Shown one piece after another: positions 11,076-22,625 of a stretch of DNA of 64,000 bases. Origin of the DNA: Glycine soja (Eukaryota; Streptophyta; Magnoliopsida; Fabales; Fabaceae). How positions within the stretch are numbered: position 1 is the first letter of the stretch; each line of letters starts with the position of its first letter. The stretch is from the NCBI RefSeq assembly GCF_004193775.1, contig NC_041011.1, forward strand, positions 17,627,173-17,691,172, given 5' to 3'. The translations under genes and the position numbers were made by a program. The notes beneath the pieces are model-generated. The model searched no databases, had not been told where the DNA came from, and saw only the letters and a program-made list of their open reading frames with translations.

Positions 11076-12837
11076 TATATAATTGCCCTCTTCTAGCGCC
11101 AATTCTCACTCTCACTCTCGGTCTAAAGCTTTCACTTTTGTGGTGCTCCAACTCCTTCTTCTTCTCACCCACACTCTCACTCCCACTCGCCCTCACTCGT
11201 TTGAAGCTCGCACTCCACTTGCACTCGATCATTGTCGGTCATGTTCTCGCTCTTGGTGGCCACTCTCCGTGGCAGTGACGAGTTTACGAAAGGAGAGCTG
11301 TAGGTTTCAATGTCAGTATCAACAACGAGGTATGTCTTTCATTTACCTTTGGCAACTTAGATGAATGAATTCCATTTTAATGCTATGTTAGGGTTCTACT
11401 TCTTCCCTATTTATTAACTTGTAATTAAGATTAAACAAATGCTAATTTAGCATAGAGATTAATAGAAAAAAGGACAGAAATAGAAACAAAATGTAGGCCA
11501 TGGTGAGGAAGGTGGTGGTGTTGGCGTGGAGCTCGATGGTGAAGGTGGAGTTGCGTTGGGAGAGCTTGAACCATTTCCCAACTCTGATTGTGGCTACGTA
11601 TTGGTTCAGAGCTTTGAGTTGTTACTGTTAATAATTTTGCTTGTTTGTTGGTATATGTTTTATTTTGTTCTCCCAAATTAGTTGCTCGATAAAATGTCTA
11701 AATTGATGTATTTACCAAATTTTAGCTCTTCATGATTGTTTCTTGTTCTGCCAAGCTCAATGACCTCGTGCTAAGTTTGTATATATTATTTATGTCTTGA
11801 GTTATCTCATCGGTTTCATAAAAATGCATACACTGTTGAGAAACTCCTTGTTCTTTAGTCTTGGTGATCTATTCATGGCTATTAATTCTTGGTAGGAGTT
11901 TAGCTCTTAGTACTTTTAGTTTAAACTAGAATACGTATATGCAGAGATTGATATAAAAATGATGCCAGTTCATTTTTTTTGTTCCTTTGTTGTTGTTAGT
12001 CCAATAAAGAAAAGAGGACTTGGGGTGCTATAATTGATGTGGAGCAAATTTGCCACTGTTGTCATGCTGTCATGGACCCTTTTTTCCTTTTTTTGTTTTT
12101 TGTTTTTGGATATGTTATCATATAACTTTTGTTCTTAAACTGCCATTCACTTACTACATATCATGAATTGAATATTTTCTCATGGCCAAAGCATTTTTCA
12201 AAGCATGGGTATATCCACTGTGTCTTGCATTGTGTCTTGCAACTCCATGGCATGTACTAGACCAATCTCATATCTCTTAGTTTACTACTACTAGGTAGAC
12301 ATGCATATTTATTTTTAAGAAATTCTAGCTTTTAAGCTAAAGGGTAATTTTAGATCAGAGACTATACAATGTTAGATTAATAGTTGCTAACTGATTAAAG
12401 ATTGAAAATGGGTCTGTCATGGACATGGTTATGTGAAAGCTGAGTATGAAGGGTGTTTCCTCATGTCACAAGAATAGTATACTTCATTCATCTCTATTAC
12501 TCTGTTTATATATGTAGAACATATTTTTGATACAATTGTATACTAAGCTTATTGAGACGTTATTCTTTTTATATGTTTATTTATGCATCACCATTTAATA
12601 ATAGTAACTTTTATATAGTAAATGGAGTTTAGAAACGATGAATGAAGATCAAAAGAATTGGAATGAAATGGCTAAGACAATGATGGAGATTAATAGAAAA
12701 CCAAAAAAAAATGTTCAACACAATTCATATTAAGGATCAGGTTAGGAATTTTAAGACTATTCTCAAATAAACATGACATGATATAACACATCAATATTGT
12801 TTATATTAGTTTACTTTAAATGTAACCTTATGGTGAA

Positions 12838-13101
12838 GTGAGTAGGACCTTTGCTGTAAGATGGAAGGATCAACTAGAACATACTTGGCATCTACTAGAT
12901 AGTAATGGCATCATGTTCTTTATTACATACAACCAAGATGTAGTGAACCCAACTATACTGGCTAGATGGACAGAACTCAGAGATTTCTATGGACTCACAG
13001 GAAATCATCAAGTGACCATGACTCATTTTGGACAAAGTGTTTTCTTCTTGGCCATCTACAAAAGTAGCTCTCAACCAAAAGTTTATCCTAAATGGCACTG
13101 A
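12838..13101 (+). pseudogene. B3-domain-like gene remnant
   Basis: An 87-codon frame contains 'TILARWTELRDFYGLTGNHQ' and 'FGQSVFFLAIYKSSSQP'. The pattern (Trp, 'LRDFYGL', then a 'V..F.L.I' strand) resembles the C-terminal half of a plant B3 DNA-binding domain. The start codon is not ATG, and the upstream reading from 12640 ('MNEDQKNWNEMAKTMMEIN') has stops before it joins. I read it as a remnant of a gene hitchhiking in the Tgm-like element. The B3 assignment is tentative. Confidence 0.35.
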
Positions 13102-13779
13102 ATGAGTACAAATTGACTTGCAGCAGTTTGGTGAGTAACTCAATAATGTATATAATCAGTACAAAAGTACCTCTACCTATCAAATTTTAAAATCATATAC
13201 ATATCTAAGATGAACTTAATGTTAATTTCAAGATGTGTCGAGTACCATGTACTCATTTATGAGGTGCAAGATTCACCCATTTGCATTTGGAAGGGACTAT
13301 GAAATGCAGAATTGTTTATAATCATTGGAGGAAGTCTACAAAAATTGACTAAGGATGGAGGACTTTTGCAGAATCACAAAATTTGGAAGCTACATTTGAG
13401 TTTCCAGATACAACATCTAACTTTGTTTTATTTTGTATTTGTTTGTAATTTAAGTACATTATACTATAGTAATATCTGTAAATTTTTGTTTATAACTCTT
13501 GGTGGTATATTTTGTGAGAAATGATGCTTGGAATGTTTCTGCTATAAATCTTTTTGTCAACTTATCATTTTGTGGATAGACAGTTTATTATATAAAATAT
13601 ATTGCATATTCTAATTTTATTACATTTAATTTTCATTTACTTCGTTTCAAGAATGATTTATGTTTATTTTTAGAGTTTTTACAACTTTGAATGATAAGTT
13701 GTGTTATGTATAATTACTGTTGGTAATTAAAAAAAACAAGATATTAAAAAAATTCCAAAACACATAGATTTTTAGAAAA

Positions 13780-14010
13780 AATGATGTTGTTTACCAACAA
13801 ACAACATCAGTTTTTCTAAAAACTGATGTTGTGGTTTACTGACAACATCATGTTTTTTAAAAAACCGATGTTGGTGAACAGAAAACAACACCAGTTTTTC
13901 AGAAAACCGATATTGTGTAGTTTAGTTTAACATTGGTTTTCAAAAACTGATGTTAGCGTTAATACTTTTAGCATCGGTAGTTTCAATATCAGTTAATAAC
14001 CGATGTTGAT
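13780..14010 (+). repeat. 3' subterminal repeat cluster of the Tgm-like element
   Basis: Repeated 'aactgatgttg' and 'aaaaccgatgttg' units with their inverted partners mirror the cluster at 10800-11075. The core here drifts from 'gttaac' to 'gttgtg', so this end has diverged in its own way. Confidence 0.65.
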
Positions 14011-14030
14011 GAAAAATCTATTTCTTCATG

Positions 14031-15330
14031 ATTAACTAGGGAAAAATGTATACTATGGATAAAACATCATACTAAAGCAAATAAAAAACATGTCAATATA
14101 CAACAACAAGAGGAATTTCAACATGCCACCACAACTGCTTATGTCAAATAAGATTTGTTATTTGTATAACAGTACGCATCCAATAAAACATGACATTTCT
14201 TTTAATTATTGCAAATTATGATTATTAGTAAATAAAAATCATTAATTACCATAGATGAGGCATTATTTTAGGCAAAACTTTTACTTAGCCAAAATTCATC
14301 AACATCACCAATTTGTACCTCCAAGTTGTCCATCTTAGACTAAAGTCTCTTTCCACGCCAAATCCCAAAAAGAAGAAATCTGAATAGAGAGTACACAACC
14401 AAATGAGCTTAATAAAACTCAAAGCAAACCGTGAACTTTTAGTATATGGAATCAAATTAAAAGTCAAAAACATATATAAAGCACATAGAATTATGAATAC
14501 AAACCAAAAAAACCTAGAGCCTTTTTTATTATATTATGTTATCGGTATGAAATATTTACCAACTTTGTCTAAGACTAATATTCGTCGGAGAACTTAACTG
14601 GTCACTATTAGTAGGGTCTTTTTTCTCAATCACGTTTTTTCCATCTACAAGATTCAAACCTAAGACCTTACTTAAGGGTCAAGCTCACTACTACCCGAAC
14701 CAACAATTTGTTAGTATACAACTTACTATTTGGTTTGTTTTTCCAAAGTTTATATAATGATGTTTAGATTTATAAATTCAAAGTTAGACTCATACACTTA
14801 AGCCAAAAATAGATTGGAAACTAATAATGATAAAAACAATGATGAAATATATAAGAGAAATAAATTAAAAAGAATATATTAATAATAGAAATAAAAATGA
14901 ATAATAGTTATTAATATGTTTCAAAATTCAAGTTAATTATCAATTTCTTATATAGTATAAGTTTATCTCATAGAAAAAGATTAACTATAAATAACATTTA
15001 ATTTCTCAAATCAATTATAAATGTTTATAACGTTTAAGATAACAATAATACATTATAAAAAAAAGATATAACAAACAAAATAAATAACATCAAATATTTT
15101 GTTTTAAAAAAATGTGATTATTTGAATTATGAAACTATAAAAAAGTATTTAAAAAATGTCATTATTTTTGTAATCAATACTATAAAAAAATATTTTATTA
15201 AAAAATAATTAATAAATACTATTATTTATATAACAAAATTATTTAAATAAACTAATTAATTTAATATTAAAATATTATATTGTATATATTAAAAAATAAA
15301 ATTATAAAAAAATTACGGGGAGCCCTACGC
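14031..15330. other. AT-rich intergenic DNA with a possible SINE-like scrap
   Basis: No gene is recognised. Near 14645-14705 the reverse complement reads 'ggttcgggtagtagtgagct' and later 'ggtttgaatctt', which is weakly like the A and B boxes of a tRNA-derived SINE. The rest is low-complexity AT. Confidence 0.3.
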
Positions 15331-15469
15331 ATAAGGCATGCTATCCTATATGTACATAGATGATAAAAATATACAAAAAAACTTCTACTGCAAAACTAGG
15401 CAACAAGAGACCAAGACTCACCATTTAATTTATTTAGTTATTTCAGAGGAAAACAAAAAACAAAAAAGC

Positions 15470-16165
15470 AAGTGATAGTTGTTAAATGTTCAGTTAAATT
15501 GAAGATGACAAATAATTCTACTTCTAGAAAGCAACTCTCTGCATATTTAAAATATATATAAAAAAACAACCTTGACAATGTAAGAAATGTAAAATTTTAG
15601 AATGAATAAATAAAACACTCGCCACTATACTACAACGACTTAGTTAATCTTTAGATTTTAATTTTCTCAATTTATTAATGGTTACCATTTAGTGGGTTTT
15701 TGAATTGCTTCTTCTACAGTTCATTCACAGCGCATCTTTTAAGAAAAATATATCATATTAAAGTACGAGTTTAATGATTATTCATAAAGTTAGTTTTATT
15801 ATAAATTATTATTGTTATCATTTTAAAAGTAATTATTGTAATGTTAACAAAAAAAAATACGTTTTGTTGTTTTGATTTTTTTGTGTAAATAATTAATAGA
15901 AAATAATTTCATAATTATTCAATAATACAAAAAAAAACAATTCTTTTAAACTATACATTTCCTTGTTTCATACCAAAAAAAAGTATACATATTCTTAGCC
16001 AACCTGGTTAAAGCACAAGTTTTAATTTTCTAATAATTTGAAAGAATGATGTGTTAATTTCTTATATTTGATAAGTAATTTAAACGTTTAATTGTATTTT
16101 TGGTTCTGTAATTTATTAAATGGGTGATTTTAATCTATGTGGTATAAAATTTCAATATATTATTT
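15470..16165. repeat. Duplicated AT-rich block, copy 2
   Basis: This is the second copy of 8010-8900 in the same orientation. The tRNA-Asp-derived part is cut down to 'cactatactacaacgactt' near 15626-15645, which matches the 5' end of the tRNA-like sequence at 8142-8212. Confidence 0.7.
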
Positions 16166-17016
16166 TACTTACTTAAATTAATTAACATTTTAAAATTTAA
16201 TTATTTAAAGTGTTAAAGCTAATTGTTTTTAATTAGATATATATTTAAAAATATTTTTTATCTAATTTATTTAATAAATGGGTATGGTTGAAACCTAATA
16301 TAATTTTTTTATACATTGGAATCGAAGACAATCTTGTTTTTAAAAAATCAACTCAAACCAACTATGGTTGAACTAGTGAATCGGTAGTCCGATTAAACCT
16401 AATAATTTTAAAAACATAATATAAATACAAAAAAAAAATACATACCCAAGAATTGAATAAAGTACTTGAAAGTTGTTCAATAGATCAATTTACAAGCAAA
16501 CCATCATGATTATTTATTAAACTTATGACAACATACATTTATATTTTATGTTGCTTACAATTGTTCATGTAGGTTTACTATTGACTTACTGATTTGACCA
16601 ATAACTCGTCAACCCAGTACATCAACAAAGTCAATAATTGGTCCAATTTTTAAAATATTGTTTCAAACAATAAGTTGATATACCACATAGCTTGTAATAA
16701 CATTTTTGTACTACAAAGTAATATAAGAATACCAATTGTTTTCATACTACATATATAAAAATTATAAATAAAATTACTTAAAATGATATCACAATCAGTG
16801 AATTGTCAAATCTTGACTATGACAAGGAGAAATGAGATCTTTTTTTAGGCATTTTTCATTAAAGCCAATTTGAGAAGATTTTATTTCAAGATTTTAATTC
16901 AAAATCTTACTTGATGAAAATCAGAAAAATTATTACAATCTGAAAAACAAGAGGAAAAAAAAAAGAAACATTAACATAAAAGTTGGGCCATATTGTTGTT
17001 CAAATGGTTTTTTCTT
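16166..17016. other. AT-rich intergenic DNA, nothing recognised
   Basis: No gene or element boundary was identified before the terminal repeat of the large element at 17017. Confidence 0.4.
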
Positions 17017-17068
17017 GAGCACTGCTAGGTGCACCTAGCAGTTTTGCTGGTGCACCCAGTAATTGTTG
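17017..17068 (+). repeat. Left terminal inverted repeat of the 10.6-kb element
   Basis: The order is 'gcactgctaggtgcacc', a spacer, then 'ttgctggtgcacccag'. The inverted partner ends at 27627, where its reverse complement begins 'gagtgttgctaggtgtatc' and continues 'attgctggtgcacccagc'. The flanks (…ttttttctt and gtcagagaa…) do not match, so the target duplication is lost or the ends have been rearranged. Confidence 0.65.
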
Positions 17069-17109
17069 TGAAAAGGCCTTTAAGCCCCTGAGTATTTTTT
17101 TTTTAAAAA

Positions 17110-17341
17110 ATAACTCTCGCCTCTCTCTCTCCCGCACCGCGATTGAGCTTCTTCTTCCTCGGACCTTTCCGCTTCTTCATTCTTCTGCGCCGCGATTGCA
17201 TCTTCTTCATTCTTCTTCTTCTTCTTTGCCTCCCAAGTGAACCTCCCAAGCCATTGCCGCCATTGTTGTCGTGATTAGGAGGAAGGTGTGGTGGTGCTTC
17301 TTCTTCGCGTTTCTGCTTCTTCTTCGTCGTCCACAGTCGAG
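17110..17341 (+). other. CT-rich leader, possible 5' UTR exon of the PMD genes
   Basis: This pyrimidine-rich stretch is locally GC-rich and ends in a good splice donor (…cgag/gtaagt at 17342). The next good acceptor before a PMD start codon is 'tttgcag' ending at 19665, three bases before the ATG of copy 1. I infer a 5' UTR exon followed by a long first intron. The Arg/Lys-rich frame on the opposite strand is a compositional by-product. Confidence 0.35.
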
Positions 17342-17429
17342 GTAAGTTTATTGAACCTTTTGTTTTTTCCACCATTGTTGTCGGCGATGGCGGAAACCAC
17401 TATCGGGAAGTTGTTGTGCTTTTTACGGA

Positions 17430-17868
17430 TCACCTGATCCATAAGCATTTGTTAGTAGTTTACGGATCACGTGATCCGTAAGCATTTTCCGGATCAACTT
17501 GATCCGGAACATGCTTACAGATCAGGTGATCCGTAAAACTCACAGATTCATTTTAATGGAAAAAATGCCAAATATTTGATACATTGTGAGCTTTTTTTGA
17601 AATTAGGAATTTTGGTTATTAGGATCACCTCTGAATGTATGCTAAATATTTGATAAATAGTGTCATTTTGGAGAATATCTACTGTTTCAATTTGATTTAA
17701 TGCGAATATGTAATTACCTTTTATGTAATTACTACTTAGAACTGAATGTGGTGTCGAAAAACTGATTCAAACGCCTAGACAACCTCAGCAAATTAAGTTC
17801 AAAAGTAACATGATTAGGACAAATCCCTAAAACTTGATCAATAGTTGATCCTTGAGAGAAAAAGGAAA
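17430..17868 (+). repeat. Internal direct repeat A (first copy)
   Basis: It starts with palindromic 'ggatcacgtgatccgtaa' and 'ggatcaacttgatccgga' units and continues through 'atttgatacattgtgagc' to 'cttgagagaaaaaggaaaa'. It is nearly identical to 21355-21765. The two copies lie upstream of PMD pseudogenes 1 and 2 respectively, so the unit was duplicated inside the element. Confidence 0.85.
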
Positions 17869-17876
17869 ATGGGAAA

Positions 17877-18113
17877 TCATTGCTTCACCCCCACCAACAC
17901 CATATAGTTGATCCATAAAACTTGTATGAAATTATCCAAATATTCCAAACCATATATTGCTACTAAAACTAGTCTCATTATTACAAAGATAAAAATCACA
18001 ACTAGAGTAAGCACGGGCACAAAGATGCCACCCCTACCAACACCTTCCACAGTCCTAAATGCTGATCCAAGGAATCCAATTATGCTACCCAATATTATAT
18101 GCAAGGCATTCAC
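17877..18113 (-). pseudogene. TauE/SafE-type transporter gene fragment
   Basis: The minus strand encodes about 78 residues beginning 'MNALHIILGSIIGFLGSAF', then 'TVEGVGRGGIFVPVLTLVV'. This matches the signature of plant TauE/SafE-family (sulfite exporter-like) membrane proteins, where a glycine-rich 'G.vGGVGGGGIFVP' loop joins two membrane helices. Two glycines of the loop are changed to E and R, the sequence is lost after the second helix, and there is no promoter or remainder of the gene. I read it as a captured fragment, antisense to the PMD genes. Confidence 0.65.
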
Positions 18114-18174
18114 TTACTCGATGAACAAGTCTTATAGACACTTACTTCCCTTATCATTTTTCTAAAATACAAAT

Positions 18175-18320
18175 TTCTTAAATCCAACCCTTGAATCTTG
18201 ATAATCATGTGTATCAAGTTTTAATAGAATATTCATTGTATGTAATCTTCCAACCCTTGAATCCAACCCTTGAATCTTGATAATCATGTGTATCATAGTT
18301 TTAATAGAATACACATTAGA
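18175..18320. repeat. Short tandem duplication (~75 bp)
   Basis: 'aatccaacccttgaatcttg' followed by 'ataatcatgtgtatca' occurs at about 18180-18220 and again at about 18259-18296, with nearly identical sequence to 'ttttaatagaata'. It is a local tandem duplication of unknown origin. Confidence 0.75.
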
Positions 18321-18689
18321 AAAAAATCTTGTCCCGATTAGCAGCTAATATCCCTTTTTCGTAGACATACATATTAGTTAGGCTTGTTATATAAAGTATA
18401 TGATGAATAGAATAAAACACACATCAGTGGTTACATTTATGGGTCTATTTAGATAAACTTTTCTATATGTATTAGAATAAAATGAGAAAGTAAAATGAAA
18501 AGAGCTTTTCTGATAAGCTAGAATCAACTTCATGCACATTAGTTTTTAGAAAAGTTTAATAAAAAAAACTTCTATAGAAGTGCATAAATTGATTTTATTT
18601 AGAAGAGAAAGTCAATCCACTTTACCTTGATGTTTCTTTCTCCTATATATGCTTATATAGAAGTTTATCCACAAGGACAAATATAGAGG

Positions 18690-19260
18690 TCGTCTCTAAA
18701 AAAGTCCTTATCCACCTAATCCAAATTTCATTGAAACCAAGGTTATGCAACATATCAAACAAGAAACTCTAAGATATAGAATCATATGTTTTTTCATAGT
18801 CTATTTTAAGAATCAAACATTCATTTTTACAACACTTCACTTCTTCGACCACCTCATTAGCAATGATCACCCCATCAAGAATACTCCTCCATAGGAACAC
18901 CCCTTGTCTCCCATCAATAACCGCATGCAACACACTCTTAAGCCTCTATGACAAGACCTTAGATAAAAGTTTATAAATACAACCAATTAAGGAAACTGGT
19001 CGAAACCCACCAAGGCCTTGTGGATCTTTTACCTTAGGTATAAGTGTGATAAAAGATGGGTTACTTCCCCTAGGCAAAGACCCAAACCTATGGAAATCCT
19101 CAACACATCATCCCTAAGCAAGTGACAAAATTTCTTAATGAACAAGAAAATGTAGCCATTTAGTCTCGAACTCTTATTACCATTGCATTCCTTCAAGGCT
19201 TCTAGAATTTATTTCTCCTCAAATTTTCTAATCAATGAAATGTTATCTTTTCCCTTAATC
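18690..19260 (-). pseudogene. L1-type LINE reverse transcriptase fragment
   Basis: Translation of the minus strand gives the N-terminal half of a non-LTR retrotransposon RT: 'PSFITLIPKVKDPQGLGGFR', 'PVSLIGCIYKLLSKVLS', 'VIDGRQGVFLW', 'DGVIIANEVVEE', then 'LILKIDYEKTYDS', which corresponds to the conserved 'DYEKAYDS' block. There are in-frame stops after KVLS and after the YDS block, and the YADD core is missing. It is a dead fragment embedded in the large element, antisense to the PMD genes and distinct from the C-terminal LINE piece at 4505-4861. Confidence 0.8.
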
Positions 19261-19344
19261 TTAGTGAACGCCACCCCTCCAAGTTTTGGTACAAATTACA
19301 TATGATTCCCCTAGGCAAAGACCCAAAATGTTCATTTTCAGCTA

Positions 19345-19525
19345 GATGCTTTCAATGATTTTAATCACTCACTTAACCATGCTTTCAATGATTTTAATCA
19401 TTATCATTTGTCATCTGGCTTTGGTGGGTTTGTGAGACTCACGCATGTCAACTTGTCTGATTCTAACTTTGAAGGGGATATTGCTTCCCAAATCTCTCAT
19501 CTTTCTAAATCAGTGTCACTTATAA
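19345..19525 (+). pseudogene. LRR receptor-like protein (Cf/RLP-type) fragment
   Basis: The plus strand at 19381-19520 encodes 'AFNDFNHYHLSSGFGGFVRL' then 'THVNLSDSNFEGDIASQISH' then 'LSKSVSL'. This is the extracellular LRR pattern of Cf-9-like receptor-like proteins, where the plant LRR consensus places 'L..LNLS.N.F.G.IP..I..L..L'. A shorter imperfect repeat of the first residues precedes it at 19349. Only about one and a half repeats remain. It is a captured or inserted fragment immediately upstream of PMD pseudogene 1, with no function of its own. Confidence 0.65.
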
Positions 19526-19668
19526 GCAATGCATATATCTTTTCAAAGTTCGAATATCCTTTTTCTACCAAGTAGTGCCTGAAAAAACATAATGCCTATA
19601 TGTGTTAGATGCATGAAATTTGAGAGAATGAAATGAGTGGTGGATTTTGCGGTACTCATTTGCAGATC

Positions 19669-21340
19669 ATGGTTAGGACCAGAGGATTAGGTCGTGCCTT
19701 AGGTCACGTTACTGGTAGAGGTGTGGGCCGAAGAGATCGTGATGATTCCGATGATGCTCCGCAGCGTCGACGGCCTACCGCATCCGCACAGAGGCAGCGA
19801 GTCGCTGTGACTACAGCACACGATGAGCCAATGATCCCTGCGCCAGATGTTCAGGCTGACGTATTTCCGGACGACCCGATGGCATCAGCTGATGTAGAGG
19901 ACATTGTGGCAGACATTCTTGCGAACACAGGCGTAGAGGCTGCTGAGGATGAGCATGAGGGATTTTTGGGTGGTCCGAGCGACCCATCCGTGTTGACCCA
20001 GTATGCGGATCACGTTGCTTGCAGCGTATGGACGGGAGAGGTATTTATAATATTTATTTTTAGTTACTTGTAAATTATACTTTATGATTGAAATTAGTTT
20101 TCCTTTAAATGATGATTTGAACGAATTTTGCGTTCCTTTATACTTCAATTCAGGAGCGTCTTGAGTTGAAGTTATCCTCTCATGGGAGGAAGGTCCATAG
20201 TTTAGGCAGGCCTGTCCTTACCATTGAGGGACTTGTTGCTAGTACAGGACTAAGTCCTCTGATCGCGTGTTCGGTAGACACCGGTGCTCGGGGACTTTTG
20301 TTCTCGTTTGTGGAGCGGTGGCACCGGGAGATGTCTAGTTTCCATCTCCCGGTGGGAGAGCTCACCATCATGCTGGATGACGTCTCCTCACTTCTCCATC
20401 TGCCCGTGGTTGGCGACTTACACGCCTTTCAGCCCTTGCACGTGGACGATGCGGTTCAGATGTTGGTGGACTTATTGATGGTCTCTGCAGAGTCTTCCAG
20501 GGCTGAGACAGCCCAGTGTCGTGGACCGTACGTACGCCTGCAATGGGTACGTGATATATATTAGCGCCGATGCAAGGCAGGTCATTGGACAGCTGCGGCT
20601 CGTGCATATCTTCTTCATCTTTTGGGTTGCACTCTGTTTGCTAAAAAGAGTGCAATCAATGTGCATGTTGTCTACTTGGAAGCCCTTCGTGACCTTAGTA
20701 TGACGGAGAGGTACGCCTGGGGAGTGGCTGCTTTGGTGCATATGTACGACCAGCTAAACGATGCATCCATGAGCCACAGCCGACAGCTTGACGGTTACAT
20801 CACACTGCTGCAGGTAACAAATATATTTTTCATTTGTTCAGCCTCAACAATGTTCAACTTTAAATTTTGTTACACTTTCATTATTAATGTTTATAATTTT
20901 GATGTTGCATCTGTAGTACTGGATTTACAAGCACTTTCCGTCAGTTGTGGACTCCACTGTTGATCAGGACTACGACGAGGATTCTCTGCGTGCGTGTAGG
21001 TGGATTGTGACGAAGAAGACCATGAACAGCATTTGTACGCCGGCGTACAGGGAGCACCTGGACTGACTCCGGATTTCGGATATCTGTTGGATCCTGTATG
21101 GGGAGCACCGATCGGTCCGGGACTTCCACGTCATATCATGTTATTCCGGTCTCTTGCGCTGGGGGCCTGTTACTGTTTATTGCTGACCAGAGAGGGTGGT
21201 GCGGCAGTTTGGATACACGCAGACCATTCCTGCTCCTCCTGTCGATTCATGGGTCTCGTATGATGATATACACGACAGGTGGATGCACTACTCGGATCAT
21301 ATCGTTCCAGCAGGTGAGGTGTGCGCTGTGCCAGGTCAGT
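19669..21340 (+). pseudogene. MAIN-like plant mobile domain pseudogene 1
   Basis: The exons inferred from GT/AG junctions and copy 2 are 19669-20040, 20154-20813 and 20917 onward. The protein starts 'MVRTRGLGRALGHVTGRG', has an acidic linker (residues ~40-110), and then the PMD core ('LSSHGRKVHSLGRPVL', 'ERWHREMSSFHLPVGELTIM', 'LDDVSSLLHLPVVGDL'). PMD proteins such as MAIN and MAIL1 act in the nucleus in meristem maintenance and silencing; many relatives sit on transposons. Exon 2 has a stop (TAG 20562) where copy 2 has a Gln codon. Exon 3 has TGA at 21064 and 21184 where copy 2 has Arg codons. After 21340 the sequence switches into repeat A', losing the 3' end. The start was chosen because the upstream acceptor ends three bases before this ATG. 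Confidence 0.8.
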
Positions 21341-21354
21341 GTGCATCTCAAGTA

Positions 21355-21765
21355 AGACTTGATCCGGAAGATGCTTACGGATCACGTGATTCGTAAACTA
21401 TTTTTTAGTAGGTTACAGATCACCTGATTCGTAAAAGTCACAGCTTCATTTTAATTGAAAATTTGCCAAATATTTGATACATTGTGAGCTTTTTTTGAAA
21501 TTAGGAATTTTGGTTATTAGGATCACCTCTGAATGTATGCTAAATATTTGATAAATAGTGTCATTTTGGAGAATATCTACTGTTTCAATTTGATTTAATG
21601 CGAATATGTAATTGTCTTTTATGTAATTGTTACTTATAACTGAATGTGGTATCCAAAAACTGATTTAAATGCCTAGACAACCTCAGCAAATTAAGTTCAA
21701 AGGTAACATGATTAGGACAAATCCCTAAAACTTGATGAATAGTTGATACTTGAGAGAAAAAGGAA
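21355..21765 (+). repeat. Internal direct repeat A' (second copy)
   Basis: This near-identical copy of 17430-17868 includes the palindromic GGATCAnnTGATCC-type units at its start. It is joined directly to the broken exon 3 of PMD pseudogene 1, so the junction near 21340 marks where the second unit was inserted or duplicated. Confidence 0.85.
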
Positions 21766-21785
21766 AAACAATAGCTTTAGAATAA

Positions 21786-22625
21786 TGATGGAAGCTTGCT
21801 TGTGGAGCTTCTATGGAGGCTGGATCTTTGAGCTTCAATGAGGTCCTTCAATGGTGATTTTTCACCATGGAGATGCAGCGGAAGGCAAAGGAGAAGAGGA
21901 TAGGGGAGGCACCATCCACTAGGGAATAAGCCAAGGAAGAAGGAGCTTCACCACCAAGAATTGCCTTGGATAAGAAGCTTGAAGAGGATGCTTTAATGGA
22001 GGAAAAGAAAGAGAGAAGGGGAGAGCACGAAATTGAAGGAATAAAAGAACGAAAGAAGTGGAACTTTGAAGTGTATCTCATAAGACTTTCATTCATCAAA
22101 GTTCCAACAAGTGTTACACATACTTCTATTTATAGACTAGGTAGCTTCCTTGAGAAGCTTTCTTTAGAAAACTTCCTTGAGAAGCTTCTTTGAGAAAACT
22201 TCCTTGAGAAGCTAGAGCTTAGCTACACACACCCCTCTCATAACTAAGCTCACCTCCTTGTGAAGCTTCCTTAAGAAGATTCCTCAAGAAGCTAGAGCTT
22301 AGCTACACACACCTCTCTAATAGCTAAGCTCACCCCCATGACAAAAAAACATGAAAATACAAAAAAAAGTTCTTACTACAAAGACTACTCAAAATGCCCC
22401 GAAATACAAGGCTAAAACCCTATACTACTAGAATGGCCAAAATACAAGGCCCAGACGAAGGAAATAACTATTCTAATATTTACAAAGATAAGCGGGCTCA
22501 TACTTAGTCCATGGGCTCGAAATCTACCCTAAGGCTCATGAGAACCCTAGGGCCTTCCCTTGGATCTCTAGCCCAATCTACTTGGAGTTTTCTACCCAAT
22601 GCCCTTGCGGGATAGGATTGCATCA
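21786..22625. mobile_element. Probable solo LTR
   Basis: This stretch of about 840 bp starts 'tgatggaagcttgcttgtgg' and ends '…aggattgcatca', giving TG…CA termini. Internally it holds several copies of 'ttccttgagaagcttc' and 'gagcttagctacacacac', a motif pattern I associate with abundant soybean LTR retrotransposons. No internal retroviral-type genes are adjacent, and a 5-bp target duplication could not be confirmed. It lies within the inferred first intron of PMD unit 2. Confidence 0.5.

Larger units (their letters stand above)
10800..14030 (+). mobile_element. Tgm/CACTA-like element carrying a gene remnant
   Basis: Both flanks are made of subterminal repeats built from 'aaaccgatgttaaca' and its reverse complement 'tgttaacatcggttttt': about eight units at 10800-11075 and about eight at 13780-14010. 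Such motifs are characteristic of soybean Tgm (En/Spm, CACTA superfamily) elements. The 2.7 kb between them resembles a spliced gene rather than a transposase: a CT-rich leader, a possible donor at 11332 and a B3-like frame near 12838. No CACTA terminus or 3-bp target duplication was found, so the exact ends are unknown. It would be non-autonomous. Confidence 0.6.

Noticed and set aside
17103..17375. Arg/Lys-rich 90-codon ORF on the minus strand
   Set aside because: It is the complement of a CT-rich leader; its composition is explained by CTT/TCT runs and no domain is visible.
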